Positions 13,301-24,112 of a stretch of 64,000 nucleotides of DNA are shown here, piece after piece (the first letter of the stretch is position 1; every line of letters begins with the position of its first letter). Location of the stretch: contig WBMW01005515.1 in assembly GCA_013396635.1 (NCBI GenBank), positions 21,354-85,353 of the forward strand, in the 5' to 3' direction. Under the pieces are notes generated by a model. It did not search any database. It was not told the origin of the DNA and saw only the letters and a program-made list of their open reading frames with translations. Both the position numbers and the translations under genes were made by a program. Source of the DNA: Penelope pileata (Eukaryota; Chordata; Aves; Galliformes; Cracidae).

Positions 13301-13940
13301 TCTCATTCTCCCCTCCCTCCTTCCAACTTGTTTTTCTAATCAAGGACATGCTTTCTCCCCCGAGGTATGTGGGAGTGTAACAATTACTTGCAGCTCTAAC
13401 ACCAAGCAATTTCTTCTGGGACTGCAATCTGTTAGAGTTCAATTTTCTCAGCCATAGATGAAATGATCAGAATGAATTTGTTCCTTCAGAATGAAACAGA
13501 ATGAATAAACTAAATGTGATTGAAATGAACTTATGTAGCACTCATTCCTAAACCAGCAGACTTTTTTTGCACATAAAAGCACTGTCGTGCGCAATCAAGT
13601 TCTGGAAATTCAAATGGCTGCTAGTATTAGTTATTTCCTCCTGCTGCTTTTTATCTTTTAGATGTGGCTTTTAAAAATGCCTCTTAAAGAGATGTTTATT
13701 AGAAATACTAGAAAGAAAATACTTAACAAATGGCTGAAGTTTGGAACATTTTTGTGAAGAAGCACATCAAAGCATATAGCAAGAAATTAACCTATAGTAA
13801 AATGATAAAGAACCTCCCAGCTCAGGAATGTATCTGCATTTTTTTGCAGATTAATCATACTCTAGGATAAATTGCACTAGAACTTCTTTTATTGTTGAAG
13901 ATTTGTAATGCTTGCAGGATTCTGATTTTCTTAGGAAAAA
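10349..13940. other. AT-rich unique sequence, no gene seen
   Basis: About 3.6 kb holding a short AAAC run near 11341-11360 and an AT/ATAG-rich low-complexity patch (listed separately). The stretch 13300-13560 is a little more complex in composition and could be conserved noncoding DNA, but I cannot test that. No exon recognised. Confidence 0.6.
12258..12403. repeat. Degenerate TATA/ATAG/ATAC low-complexity tract
   Basis: Interrupted runs of TATATATG, ATAGATAGATAC, TATACATATGTATAGATATA and similar words. It looks like a decayed, compound microsatellite rather than a functional site. Confidence 0.85.
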
Positions 13941-16285
13941 TCACAGAATCGCAAAATTGTAGGGTTTGGTAGGGACATCGAGAGATCATCGAGTCCGAGC
14001 CCCCTGCCAAAGCAGGTTCCCTAGAGCAGGTCGCACAGGTAGGCATACAGACGGGTCTTAAATATCTCCAGGGAAAGAGACTCCACAACCTCCCTGGGCA
14101 GCCTGTTCCAGTGCTCCGTCACCTGCACCGTGAAGAAGTTCTTCCGCATATTGGTGTGGAACTTCCTACGCTCCAATTTTAGGCCATTTCCCCCTGTCCT
14201 GTTCCCACAGACCACTGAAAAAAGATTGGCCACATCCATTTGCCTCCCACACTTAAGATATTTATAGACATTAATAAGATCCCCTCTCAGCCTTCTTTTC
14301 TCAAGGCTGAACAGTCCCAGGTCACTCAGCCTTTCCTCATAGGGGAGATGCTCAAGGCCCGTTATCATCTTTGTGGCCCTCCACCGGACTGTTTCCAGGA
14401 GGTCCCTGTCTTTTTCATACTGGGGAGTCCAGAACTGGATACAGTATTCCAGCTGTGGCCTGACCAGGGCAGAGTAGAGGGGGAGGATTACCTCCCATGA
14501 CCTGCTGGCAATGCTCTTTTTAATGCACCGCAGGGTCCCGTTGGCCTTCTTGGCCACGAGGGCACGCTGCTGGTTCACGGCCAACCTGTTGTCCACCAGG
14601 ACACCCAGGTCCTTCTCTGCAGAGCTCCTCTCCAGCGGGTCATCCCCTAGCCTGTACTGATGCATGCAGTTATTCCTCCCCAGGTGCAAGACTCTACACT
14701 TGGTTTTGTTAAACCTCATGTGATTTCTTCCTGCCCAACTCTCCAGCCTGTCCAGATCTCGCTGAATGGCAGCACAGCCTTCTGGCATGTCAGCCACTCC
14801 TCCCAGCTTTGAATCATCAGCGAACTTGCTGAGGGTGGACACTATCCCCTCATCAAGGTTGTTGATGAAGATATTGAACAAGACTAGACCCAGCACTGAC
14901 CCCTGGGGAACACCACTGGTTACAGGCCTCCAACTGGACTCTGCGCCACTGATCACTGCCCTCTGAGCTCTGCCAGTCAGCCAGTTCTCAACCCGCCTCA
15001 CCGTCCACTCATCTATCCTGCACTTCCTCAGCTTCATTATCAGGATATCATGGGAGGCGGTGTCAAAAGCCTTGCTGAAGTCAAGGTAAATGACATCCAC
15101 TGCTCTCCCCTCATCTACCCAGCTGGTGACATCATCATAGAAGGCTACCAGGCTGGTCAAACTCGATTGTGGTGAATCCATGCTGACTACTCCTGATAAC
15201 CTTCTTCTTTTCCAGTTGCTTGGAGATGGCATCCAGAACAAGCTGTTTCATCACCTTTCCAGGGGCAAAGGTGAGGCTGACTGGCCTGTAGTTTCCTGGA
15301 TCCTCCTTCTTGCCCTTTTTGAAGACCAGAGTGACATTGGCTGTCCTCCAGTCTTCAGGCATTTCTCCTGTTCTCCAAGACCTGTCAAAGATGATGGAGA
15401 GCGGTTGGGCAATCACCTCTGCCAGCCACCTCAGCACATGTGGATGGATCCCATCCGGGCCCATGGATCTTTGCGCATTGATCCTAGCCAGATGCTCCCG
15501 GACCACCTCCTCCTCAACCAGAGGCAAGCCCTCTGTTTCCCAGACTCTCTCTCTCATGCCCAGGGTTGAGGAGTCCAAAGGGGGAGTCTTTGAAGTGAAG
15601 ACCGAAGCAAAGAAGGCATTCAATATCTCTGCCTTCTCAGCATCCCCTGTTGTCAGGACATCCCTCTCATTTTGCAAGGGACCCACATTTTCCCTAGTCT
15701 TCCTTTTGCTGTTGATTTACTTAAAAAAAACCCTTCTTACTCTCCTTTATCTCCTTCGCCAGTTTAAATTCCAGGTGGGCACTTTAGGGAAGTAGCAGTT
15801 GCGGGTATCCCTAGAGGGTCACGAGAAGATTTTGGACGGGGTATCAGCAACAATTCCTTTTCTGAGGAGCCCTCACAAGATCCTACGGGACAACTCAGAG
15901 GTTTTTCCCTGCAATCTCCAACAGTGACGACATCCCCCAGCTCTTAGCCATCACATCTAACTCCCCTCCCATTCCCCGTTAAATCTAGTATAAAGCCCTA
16001 GAGATCAATCCAGACAGCTTGCTCCCCGGAATACTTTTGCCCCGCTTGCTCAGTGTCATTCCATCAGATGCCCACATACCTGGCTTCTCAAAGGCCTGCC
16101 CAAGATCATAAAACCCAAAGTCTTGACCATAACACCACTCCCTCAGCCAGTCATTGACCTGAGCCATTCTCCTCCTTCTTTCCAGGTCCCAGCTGCCTAG
16201 TGGGAGGACAGAGGAGAACACTACCTGCACCCCCAATCCCTTCAGGATCAAAAATCCCAATTTCCAAGTGGGCTTGGGAACTGAG
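13941..16285 (-). mobile_element. CR1 LINE with near-complete RT and ORF1 esterase remnant
   Basis: The largest uninterrupted CR1 of the window. On the minus strand, from high to low coordinate: the C-terminal part of an ORF1-like SGNH esterase domain (16285-15985), about 200 bp of unmatched linker, the ORF2 segment KLAKEIKESKKGFF that normally sits between endonuclease and RT (about 15775-15725), a nearly complete RT (15686-14021), and the 3'UTR ending at 13941 in the antisense of the CR1 terminal repeat. The endonuclease domain, expected between the esterase and the RT, is missing. RT protein is almost the same as in the copy at 1-827. Confidence 0.93.
14021..15686 (-). pseudogene. CR1 ORF2 reverse transcriptase, one frameshift from open
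   Basis: Two overlapping minus-strand frames together cover the RT. The upstream one (15686-15135) holds NAFFASVFTSKT, the MGPDGIHPHVLR fingers block and VTLVFKKGKKEDPGNYRPVSLT. The downstream one (15241-14021, 406 codons) holds IYLDFSKAFDTASHD near residues 51-65, the TSGVPQGSVLG block near 108-118, and the catalytic FADD at 140-143 (bases about 14824-14813), then the thumb and C-terminus also seen at 44-739. The frames separate near 15160-15180, where the usual KGKSCL-coding stretch after SSQHGFT is altered and shortened, moving the reading frame. Catalytic residues are intact, but the frameshift, the missing endonuclease and the lack of a start argue against activity. Confidence 0.93.
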
Positions 16286-16305
16286 GCTGTGATGAATATT
16301 GTCAT
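15985..16305 (-). pseudogene. CR1 ORF1 SGNH-esterase domain, C-terminal remnant
   Basis: A 106-codon frame whose core (about residues 26-106) resembles the C-terminal half of the SGNH/GDSL esterase-like domain known from CR1 ORF1 proteins. VVFSSVLPL near 28-36 fits the block before the last helices; RRMAQVNDWLREWCYGQDFGFYDLG near 45-69 is the typical helix plus strand. SDGMTLSKRGKS near 80-91 is where the family carries the catalytic Asp-x-x-His. Here the aspartate (81) is present but the histidine position (84, codon 16056-16054) reads threonine, so the catalytic pair is broken. The first ~20 residues are probably not element-derived. The catalytic Ser block is not present. Assignment is from motif memory, not a search. 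Confidence 0.75.
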
Positions 16306-16795
16306 TTTTGATTTAATTTAATTTGCTTTACCTTTGATCTGATAAGTCTCTCAAAATTAATTTGTAAATTACATGAAGTAGAGGACATATGCAGCCTTTT
16401 AGTAGCAAATAATGTTAGATTCATTCAATTGTTCCCAGAACCACAAAGCTACACTAAGAAATAGAAGTACTTTTGAAGATAAGAATAATCACATCCTTAG
16501 ATTACTACTTAATTACTACTCATCTTTTTTATCATTACGTCACTATTGTTTATTGTCTCATTCTTCCTTATAAGTCATGTCTGATGTCTAAGAAGCATTG
16601 TAAACTCAGAGAAAAGGAATAGAAGTTGTTCTTTTTGCTCTGAGGAAGACAAAGAATAATTAATTCACTAGCTTACATTTAATCATGTCTTGGTTTACCT
16701 TTCAATCTACGCACAAATTTAGCTAATTAACCCTTAAGATACTTCCTCATTGGCATATGTAACACATGGCATTGTATGTTGGAAAGAAAGAACTG
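16286..16795. other. AT-rich spacer between head-to-head CR1 copies
   Basis: About 500 bp separating the 5' end of the minus-strand CR1 from the 5' end of the next, plus-strand CR1. No element, gene or RNA seen. Confidence 0.6.
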
Positions 16796-16831
16796 AACAC
16801 AGCGAACACAGTTCAACACAGTTTAACACAG
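16796..16831 (+). repeat. Four AACACAG copies at a CR1 5' junction
   Basis: AACACAG occurs at 16796, 16805, 16815 and 16825 with 9-10 base spacing (separators CG-, TTC- and TTT-like). The last copy is the CR1's own sequence (the codons FNTAK normally start TTCAACACAGC), so the extra copies extend outwards from the truncation point. Confidence 0.85.
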
Positions 16832-17613
16832 CAAAGTGCAAAGTCTTGCACTTGGGTTGGAGTAATCGCAGGTATGTATACAGACTGGGAAAAGAGATCC
16901 TTGAGAGTAGCCCAGCTGAGAAAGACCTGGGGGTCCTGGTGGATGAAAACTTAACATGAGCCAGCAGTGTGCTCTTGCAACTCGGAAGGCCAATGTTATC
17001 CAGGGCTCCATCAGGAGAGGGGTGGCCAGCAGGGACAGGGAGGTGATTGTCCCTCTCTACTCGGTCCTCGTGAAGCCCCATCTGGAGTACTGCGTCCAGG
17101 TCTGGGGCCCCCAATACAGGAAAGACGTGGAACTGTTGGAGAAGGTTCAGAGGAGGGCCACAAAGATGATCAGAGGGCTGGAGCACCTCCCCTATCAGGA
17201 CAGACTGAGGGAGCTGGGCTTGTTCAGCCTGGAGAAGAGAAGGCTGTGGGGGGACCCCACTGCGGCCTTCCAGTATTTAAAAGGAGATTATAAACAGGAG
17301 GGGAACCAACTTTTCACAAGGTTAGACGGTGATAGGACAAGGGGGAATGATTTTAAGCTGAAGGAGGGAAAGTTTAGATTGAACATCAGAGGAAAGTTCT
17401 TTACTGAGAGAGTGGTGAGGTGCTGGCACAGGCTGCCCAGAGAGGTTGTGGATGCCCCGACCCTGGACGTGTTCAAGGCTGGGTTGGATGGGGTCCTGGG
17501 TAACCTGATGTAGTACTAAATCTGGAGGTTGGTGGCCCTGCCTGTGGCGGGAGAGTTGGAACGTGATGATCCTTGGGGTCCCTTCCAACCCAGCCCATTC
17601 TATGATTCTATGA
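16822..17613 (+). mobile_element. CR1 LINE, 5'-truncated, sense
   Basis: A CR1 3' fragment of about 0.8 kb. It begins in the ORF2 codons for FNTAKCKVLHLG, continues through the C-terminus to the stop at 17511-17513, then a short 3'UTR with the TTGGAACGTGATGATCC and GGGGTCCCTTCCAACCC blocks, and ends with two ATTCTATG units at 17598-17613. It belongs to the same subfamily as the antisense copy at 51555-52308 (HLGWSNHR/R, PYQDRLRELGLFSL). Confidence 0.95.
16956..17513 (+). pseudogene. CR1 ORF2 RT C-terminal fragment
   Basis: 185 open codons of ORF2 downstream of the catalytic site. MSQQCALATRKANVIQGSIRRGVASRDREV at 1-30, VPLYSVLVKPHLEYCVQVWGPQYRKD at about 32-57, RRATKMIRGLEHLPYQDRLRELGLFSLEKRRLWG to about 98, then QLFTRLDGDRTRGNDFKLKEGKF and the terminal HRLPREVVDAPTLDVFKAGLDGVLGNLM. 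Just before it a stop replaces the codon after DEN-L in LVDENLT, so the preceding part (16750-16959) lies in another frame. A relic, not a gene; it contains no RT active site. Confidence 0.9.
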
Positions 17614-17850
17614 AATTATTAACTCTTCTGCAATATTTGTTCAGATTTCTGTCCTATGAAATACCAGATTTTCTATATTCTAGTTATTTGCAGGGTAAAA
17701 AATCAAGTGAACAAATAAGAATATTAATTTTGCTGGATTGGGTTCAGATTACGTTTTTTTTTCTTTTCTTTTCCTGAGCCCAGTTTCTTTTCCATGGGAG
17801 ATCATATCAGGGTTTATTGAATTAAATGAAGCCTCTATAAATTTGACTTA

Positions 17851-18468
17851 TGCCAGCAGTGTGCTCTGGTGGCCAAGAAGGCCAGTAGTAACCTAGGGTG
17901 CGTTAAAAATACTGTGGCCTGAAGGTCAAGGGAGGTGATCCTCCCCCTCTACTCTGTCTTCGTGAGGCCACATCTGGAGTACTGTGTCCAGTTCTGTGCT
18001 TCCCAGTGAAAGAAAAACAGGGAACAACTGGAGATAGTCCAGTGGAGGACCACAAGATGATTAGGATCCAGAAGTATCTCTCTTTGAAGAAGTGCTGAGA
18101 GACTACAACTGTTAAGCTTGGAGGAGACTGTGAGGAGATCTTATTAATGCTTACAAGTATCCAAAGGGCAGGTGTCAAGAGGATGGAGACAGGCTCTTTT
18201 CAGTGGTGCCTGGTGACAGGAGAAGGTACAAACTGGAACACAGGAAGTTCCATACAAATGTGAGAAAAAACTTCTTTACTTTGAGAGTGACAGAGCACTG
18301 GACCAAGCTGCCCAGAGAGGATGTGGAGTCTCCTTCTCTGAAGATACTCAAGACTTGCCTGGATACTTTCCTATGTAATCTACTCTAGAGTATCTGATTT
18401 AGCAGGGGAGTTGAACTAGATGACCTCCAGAAGTCCCTTCCAACACCTATGATTCTGTGATACTATGA
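17851..18468 (+). mobile_element. CR1 LINE, 5'-truncated and decayed, sense
   Basis: Starts in the codons for the SQQCALVAKKA block and runs to a degraded terminal repeat (GATTCTGTGATACTATG). The protein is broken by stops and small indels; the last 61 codons (18203-18388) still read RKFHTNVRKNFF and EHWTKLPREDVESPSLKILKTCLD. The 3'UTR shows GATGACCTCCAGAAGTCCCTTCC. It lies only ~240 bp after the previous CR1 in the same orientation but is of a different subfamily, so it is a separate insertion rather than a broken continuation. Confidence 0.92.
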
Positions 18469-18469
18469 A

Positions 18470-20225
18470 GAAAAACCTTTATTTCAGGCAAAACCAGTAT
18501 GTGGTTGATTGATATCAGGTAGAATATTAGGAAAGTTGAGGAATATTCCTGTGCAATAAAATATTCAGCTTCTAGGGATTTTCCAGGTCTGTATTTCAAC
18601 CTTGCTAAGTATCACTTCCATTATTGGTGATTCAAAGCTGATGTTTTTTCCCTTGAACAGCCTTCTCGTATACTTATAAAATGCCTCTGCAACAAGAGCC
18701 ATGGATAGTATATAATATCTCACCTTGTATTTTTGTTCAGGTTAGCAAACTGTACTGAATTGTAGTCAGGTCAATTTCATACCCAGCATAAGACAGGGTG
18801 ATCACATGGCTGCGAGGGAAGAACGCAAGGAGAAGCAAGACAATAATATTTCAGAGTGCAAACCACTCCCTATTTCTGAAGAGCATAAACATTTGTGGAG
18901 TAATGTTAAAAATGTTACAAAATATTAGCTTGTATAAGCATTTATTAAATATGTAATGCTTCTATGTCACAATAGTCACAGTACAATATTACTTTCAGAG
19001 AGAGAGTGCTGAATGATATGTGGTAATAATGAACATACTTTCAATATTGAACATAAAACCAAAACATATCATACCATTAAAATTACCCTTGCTGTACTTC
19101 AGCTGGGAAAGAGGTTCTGGGAAAGGTATAGAGAAAGAAAGCACCTAGTTATAGTATTAAGGAAGCAATCATCAAGCATACATAGAAAGGTGGGAAATTG
19201 TAGTTGTTTGTATAATCCTGACTTTGACATTTCCTAATTTTGAGTTTCACTTTGTCTTTTGACATTATTATATGTGACAAATTCTTATTTTTCCTTTAAT
19301 TACTATTTTGACTTAATTCTATTCTTGGTGTGTGGCTATTCTACATATCCACAATCACTGCTTTATAACCTCAGTTTTATTATGTTTTTTTCTGACAGTA
19401 GAGCACTCGTTGCTCCTGTCTAAGTACAGTCAGATCATACTGATAAGCTGAAGGCCTATATTAAATCTTTGATTTATTTATTTTTGTTGTTCTTTTGACA
19501 CATACTTTTTGCTTTTCATATTTGCAGTTATTTGTAGCTGAAGCTTATACCTTCTAATCATGCAGCTTTGTGGGAAATATTCTTCTCTGTTTACTTCCCA
19601 GAAATCATGTGAGCAAAAGACTGAGGGAATTCAAGATTCAAAATGATTATATAGTCCTTCACAGAATTTTTTTTTATTCAATATTTTACTCATTTTTTAT
19701 ATTCTTTCCTACTGCTTTTGTCTCAGAAAGAAAAAGACTGACCATTGTGTTTTCATAAAGATACTTCAAAAGATTTTGTTTTCCCTTAGTTGTAGAATAT
19801 GTTCCAAATTTTTGAAAGTTTCCATGAAACTGAACAGTCATCTTCAGCAAACCTCTGATCAAAGCCTTGTTTTATTCAATACATAGAAACTGGTATGAAT
19901 AAGAATACCAGTAAAGAAATATCAGAAAAATAAATTAAAAAAAAAAAAATCCAGACTAGTGTGCTAAATAGACCAACCTTAGGTTAAGCTGTTGTAATGA
20001 ATCTAATAACACACACACACAAGTATAATTTTGACACTCAATCCAATTATTAAATAATTTATTTCTTGAAAAGTTTGCACGTCTTGAGTGATCAGTAAAG
20101 CAGAGAACTTTATATCAAAAATAATCTACTAAAATACCCCCAAAAAACTGTAGATGTAAAGATCCTTCCTAGCTGGATACAAAGTATGTTGTAAAATGAT
20201 AATATTGGTTCAACTCCTGACTTGA
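18470..20225. other. AT-rich unique sequence, no gene seen
   Basis: About 1.75 kb with an A-run near 19938-19949 and a short (CA)n at about 20011-20021. Small open frames (19013-19237, 19570-19758) show nothing recognisable. Confidence 0.6.
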
Positions 20226-20412
20226 GGGGAAGTTCTTCACTGAGAGAGTGGTGAGGTGCTGGCACAGGCTGCCTGGAGATGTTGTGGATGCCCCATCCCT
20301 GGAGGTGTTCTAGGCCAGGTTGGATGGGGTCCTGGGCAACCTGATCTAGTACTAGATCTAGTTGGAACTTGGTGATCCCTGGGGTCCCTTCCAACCTAGG
20401 CCATTCTATGAT
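20226..20412 (+). mobile_element. CR1 LINE, very short 3' end, sense
   Basis: Begins in the AAGTTCTTCACTGAGAGAGT codons (KFFTERV), keeps the RLP-block and the 3'UTR words TTGGTGATCCCTGGGGTCCC, and ends at CATTCTATGATCAT with a single terminal unit. Close to the subfamily at 16.8 and 51.5 kb. Confidence 0.93.
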
Positions 20413-23400
20413 CATAAATGTGTTGAATCATCAGATACATATAGGCCATCTGTTCTCCTTTTCACAATGACCCAACATCCTGAATGTTATAACAATTCAG
20501 TAGATACTGACACAAAATTCAAAGGTGAATAAGGAAAAGATTAATATATAACTGAGCTCAACATGAGGAAGAAAATGAAGAGAAAGATTAGATGGGAAGA
20601 TTTTAGTGAAGACATGCAAAAATCATTATCTCCAGGAAAGATTGTTCTAAGAGTACAATAAATAGTATTGCAACTGTGAACACCTCAAGAAGCACGAGGC
20701 TGGAGTATAATCTATTTTATGGGGAGATGCTCTAATAGTGACGTGCTTACAAATACATGTGTTTTATGAAAAGATCTTTAACGACTATAAATCTTAGCAA
20801 AATTAAACTTTTCTGAAAATTTAACTCACATTTGCCTGGCTAAGTCTTCTACACGCTCTTCTCTTTCTTTATATAACACAAGCATGTTATTGAGACTTAT
20901 TGGTCTCTTCTTTTGGGCTCCTTTACTCAGGACAGCAAACTGTCAAGCTGCTGAACAATTAGATCCAGTGGTTTAGCCTTGTATTTGCATTTTCTTTTTA
21001 AGTCACTTATTTTAAAAAACATGACACAAATAATTCTAGTGCAATTTAGGTTATTTGCACCATATAACACATGTCTTAAGTATATTTGTTTTAAGCAAGG
21101 CTTTTCTCACTCTTCTGTTTTAACTTTTGGTCCATAACATTTTATTTTGGTGAATTTTTATTCTCCTTGCATCTTGTCTGTTACTTCTCAGACAGGCATC
21201 ACTCTGTCTAAAAATTACATTTTCTTTAAGGATGAAGAAGTGAAATGACATTGTTACATATATACATATAGATTATAGAGATTTTCCCAAGAATTTTTGG
21301 ATTCCTTGCAGCATTTAATCCAGATTTATTTATTTTTAATGAAACAAACTAGCCTTTATGAAATCAAAGCTTCCTAATTGGCAAGTTAACTGAATTGGCT
21401 TTTCTCAATTTCATGCAGTACTATTTAAATTCTCTCATAAATGAAATAGTGATTTTTTTTTAATTTCTGTATGCAAAAAGTATTCAGCTTTCAAAGTAAA
21501 CCTTGCTTTATAAACTTTCAGTCTTAATTTTCACCTTGGAAACAATGAAGAAAAGTGAGTGGAGAATGGATAACTTTAGGGAGTATCTTTGCATGTCATT
21601 AATCTATTTTTAATGTGAAGTTTGTATCTTTTATTTATGTAATGAAAAAAAACAGAATATAAACAATGTAGTTTAGAATTACTTTTAAGCATTTAGCTAA
21701 TCAACAAATACAGTTAGAAATGCTCAGCTACCAAGTCAAAGAAGTCACAAGACAGAACTGAATAATAGCAGATGTATAAATTTAGGACTTACACTGAAAA
21801 CAGATATATGTCATTCAGAAAATATTTACTTATCAGAATTTCAATCTTACTGCAGCAGCGAACATTGGAAAGCTGAACAATGCAATAATGTCTACGATTT
21901 GGAAATAAAAATATTCTTTTAATATTAAGATTCTAAGGAAAGTTTCTATTGTTTTGGTTCCACCAAGTAAACTGGCAAATGGAAAGTAACCGCATCTGTA
22001 GTGGATATCTTTGTGAGATGGGTCTCCTCCTTCATGGCATTTTCATAGCCAGAGTGGTGGGGAGCACTTGACCAGTGGAGACACCAGTTGATTCACTTCT
22101 GAGTGTCTGAGCTTTAATACTCTTATCAAATGTGGAAGGAAAGACAACATAATTGTGAGGTTTAGTATTTTGAGTGAGATCTATTTAAGATTTTAAGTAG
22201 CAAATGGGGATTCTTTAGTGTATAGCTCAGTAAACAGTTTCTCCCAATCAGAGTGACAATGGACAAATGCTTCCTTTTTTCCATGCAGTTCACTTATATT
22301 TTCATTACACAATACAGTTACGCAGTTACACAATCTTTCTTTCTTTGAATGTACAAAAAGCTAGGCACTAATTCTAGTAACGGTTTTATTGCCAAGAATC
22401 ACTTTATTATATACTGCAACTTTTGGCTACCAGGAGACTTATTTAACCAGATATTGTCCTCAGTAATGCCTGAAATGAACACAATACATGGAAATGTTTT
22501 GTTTTTATCTTATGGAAATCTTTTGCCTAGTCTGAGTTATCTCACTTTGAAAAAAAAAAATGTATCTTTTATGTACAACAGAGTTGATGTTGAGAAGTTG
22601 GTGTTTTCTATTATTAATGTGTCTTTTAAATAAGATTACTCTTTCATCTCTAGCTTTTGTAGAGAGATGTATTACTTTCAAATTTCTTATGAGACAAAAG
22701 AATTCAAATGATTTGTTGTTTTTGTCTAATATTCTTCAATAAAAACAGAATGAAAATGTATGAAAGATATTCGGGCTGCATCTTACCTGTATAAATGCCT
22801 TAGATTAACTGTTCTTTTAATAAAATAGATGCTATGAATCTTAGTTATGGATTCTCTTTCAGTGGGAAAATACTGCAAGAATATATCTTTGCCATAGTAA
22901 AGCGCTTATTTATAAGCTTAAATGTGCCTTGTTTAATTAAATCCAATGACAAATCACTATGTAACCCACTGCTGTTATTAAGATCACTAACTTTTCTTAA
23001 ACTGCAAATATAACTTTGTCATCTACTCTAAAAAAACAGAGATAATAATTAATAATACAACATTTTAGTCTTCTTGCAAGAGGTAAAACACACACAATCT
23101 TCCTGATAGGAATCTAAGACAAATACAGCAATAATTTCTGAAGTTGATTCTTTTTTTTTTTTTTTTTTTTTTTTTACATTCCATATATTTCTTATACTGA
23201 CAAGGGAAAAGTAAACAGAAGAACGTGTTTTTGCAGCAGACCAAGAGTCAGGCTACCACTCCAAAGAATCCTGAAATTTCATTCATTAAGTATGTGGATT
23301 GCTTGAAAGTTTTCAGCTTTTTAACCATATAACGATCTCTTTTATCATTTGGTTGTTTGTTTGTTTTATTTTTAATCTTATGTGGGCAAGTCTGTAACAT

Positions 23401-24029
23401 AAGGTAAAATATTTGATAAACAGAATTAATTTTTAAAAAATATCTAATTTATAATTTCTGATAAATAATATTTTATATTATATATGTGCGTATATATGTA
23501 TTTATGTATATTTATATTAATTTCCACATCCATGTTACAGTTTACACACTTGTGTTACAATTTGGACACAGATGCAGTTTGAAAAGTCAAAAATATTTCC
23601 ATTTTGAAGTCTCTCAGATGTTATCCTTAAGGGAAAGTGATCTGAATGATGTCTAACCTTTTCAATAAAAATAATTATAGAATTATTTTAATTTATACCA
23701 GAACAAACTCCATCCAAAAACTTGGATACTACCAGTGAAAATCCAGAATAAATTATTCAGAAGCTAGTGTTTTCCTGGAATGTGTTCTTGTAATCTCTCT
23801 CCATCTAGGACTGAGAGTGACCACTAAATCCCCTCTATTAATTGATTAAGAACAACACAGTAAAAGCTCTGATTTTAGTTTTGCTGAAGTTTAGTATTTG
23901 ATAAGTCTTTAAGAGTAGAAGAAACAACTGGCATCTCATTCAGAACACAGACCTACTGTTCATATGCCTTCATTTCTTAAATATCCAGTTCCATTTACCC
24001 GGTTCCCTCGAGCAACTACTAAATAGTAA
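20413..24029. other. AT-rich unique sequence, no gene seen
   Basis: About 3.6 kb without recognisable elements except a run of 25 T at 23151-23175 and TA-rich words near 23470-23520. Small open frames near 22349-22742 are composition-driven. Confidence 0.6.
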
Positions 24030-24112
24030 AAAAATTATGAACTACAAGGCAAAGTCTCCCAAAGGGTGTAATTACACCAAAGGGTGTAATTTGCCCTGTA
24101 GTTCATAATTTT
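24030..24112. repeat. Foldback: 23-bp inverted repeat with palindromic loop
   Basis: Left arm 24031-24053 (starts AAAATTATGAACTACA) pairs with right arm 24090-24112 (TTTGCCCTGTAGTTCATAAT onward), 22 of 23 positions complementary. The 36-base loop contains a perfect 14-bp palindrome GGTGTAATTACACC (24065-24078). It also has a direct repeat, CCAAAGGGTGTAATT, at 24059-24073 and 24077-24091, so the second copy runs into the right arm. A transcript would fold into a stable hairpin of about 83 nt. Whether it is transcribed cannot be seen; it could be a precursor-like hairpin, a tiny inverted-repeat element or a replication-slippage product. Confidence 0.9.

Noticed and set aside
15180..15795. Plus-strand frames of 129-161 codons
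   Set aside because: Reverse-strand shadows of the CR1 RT.
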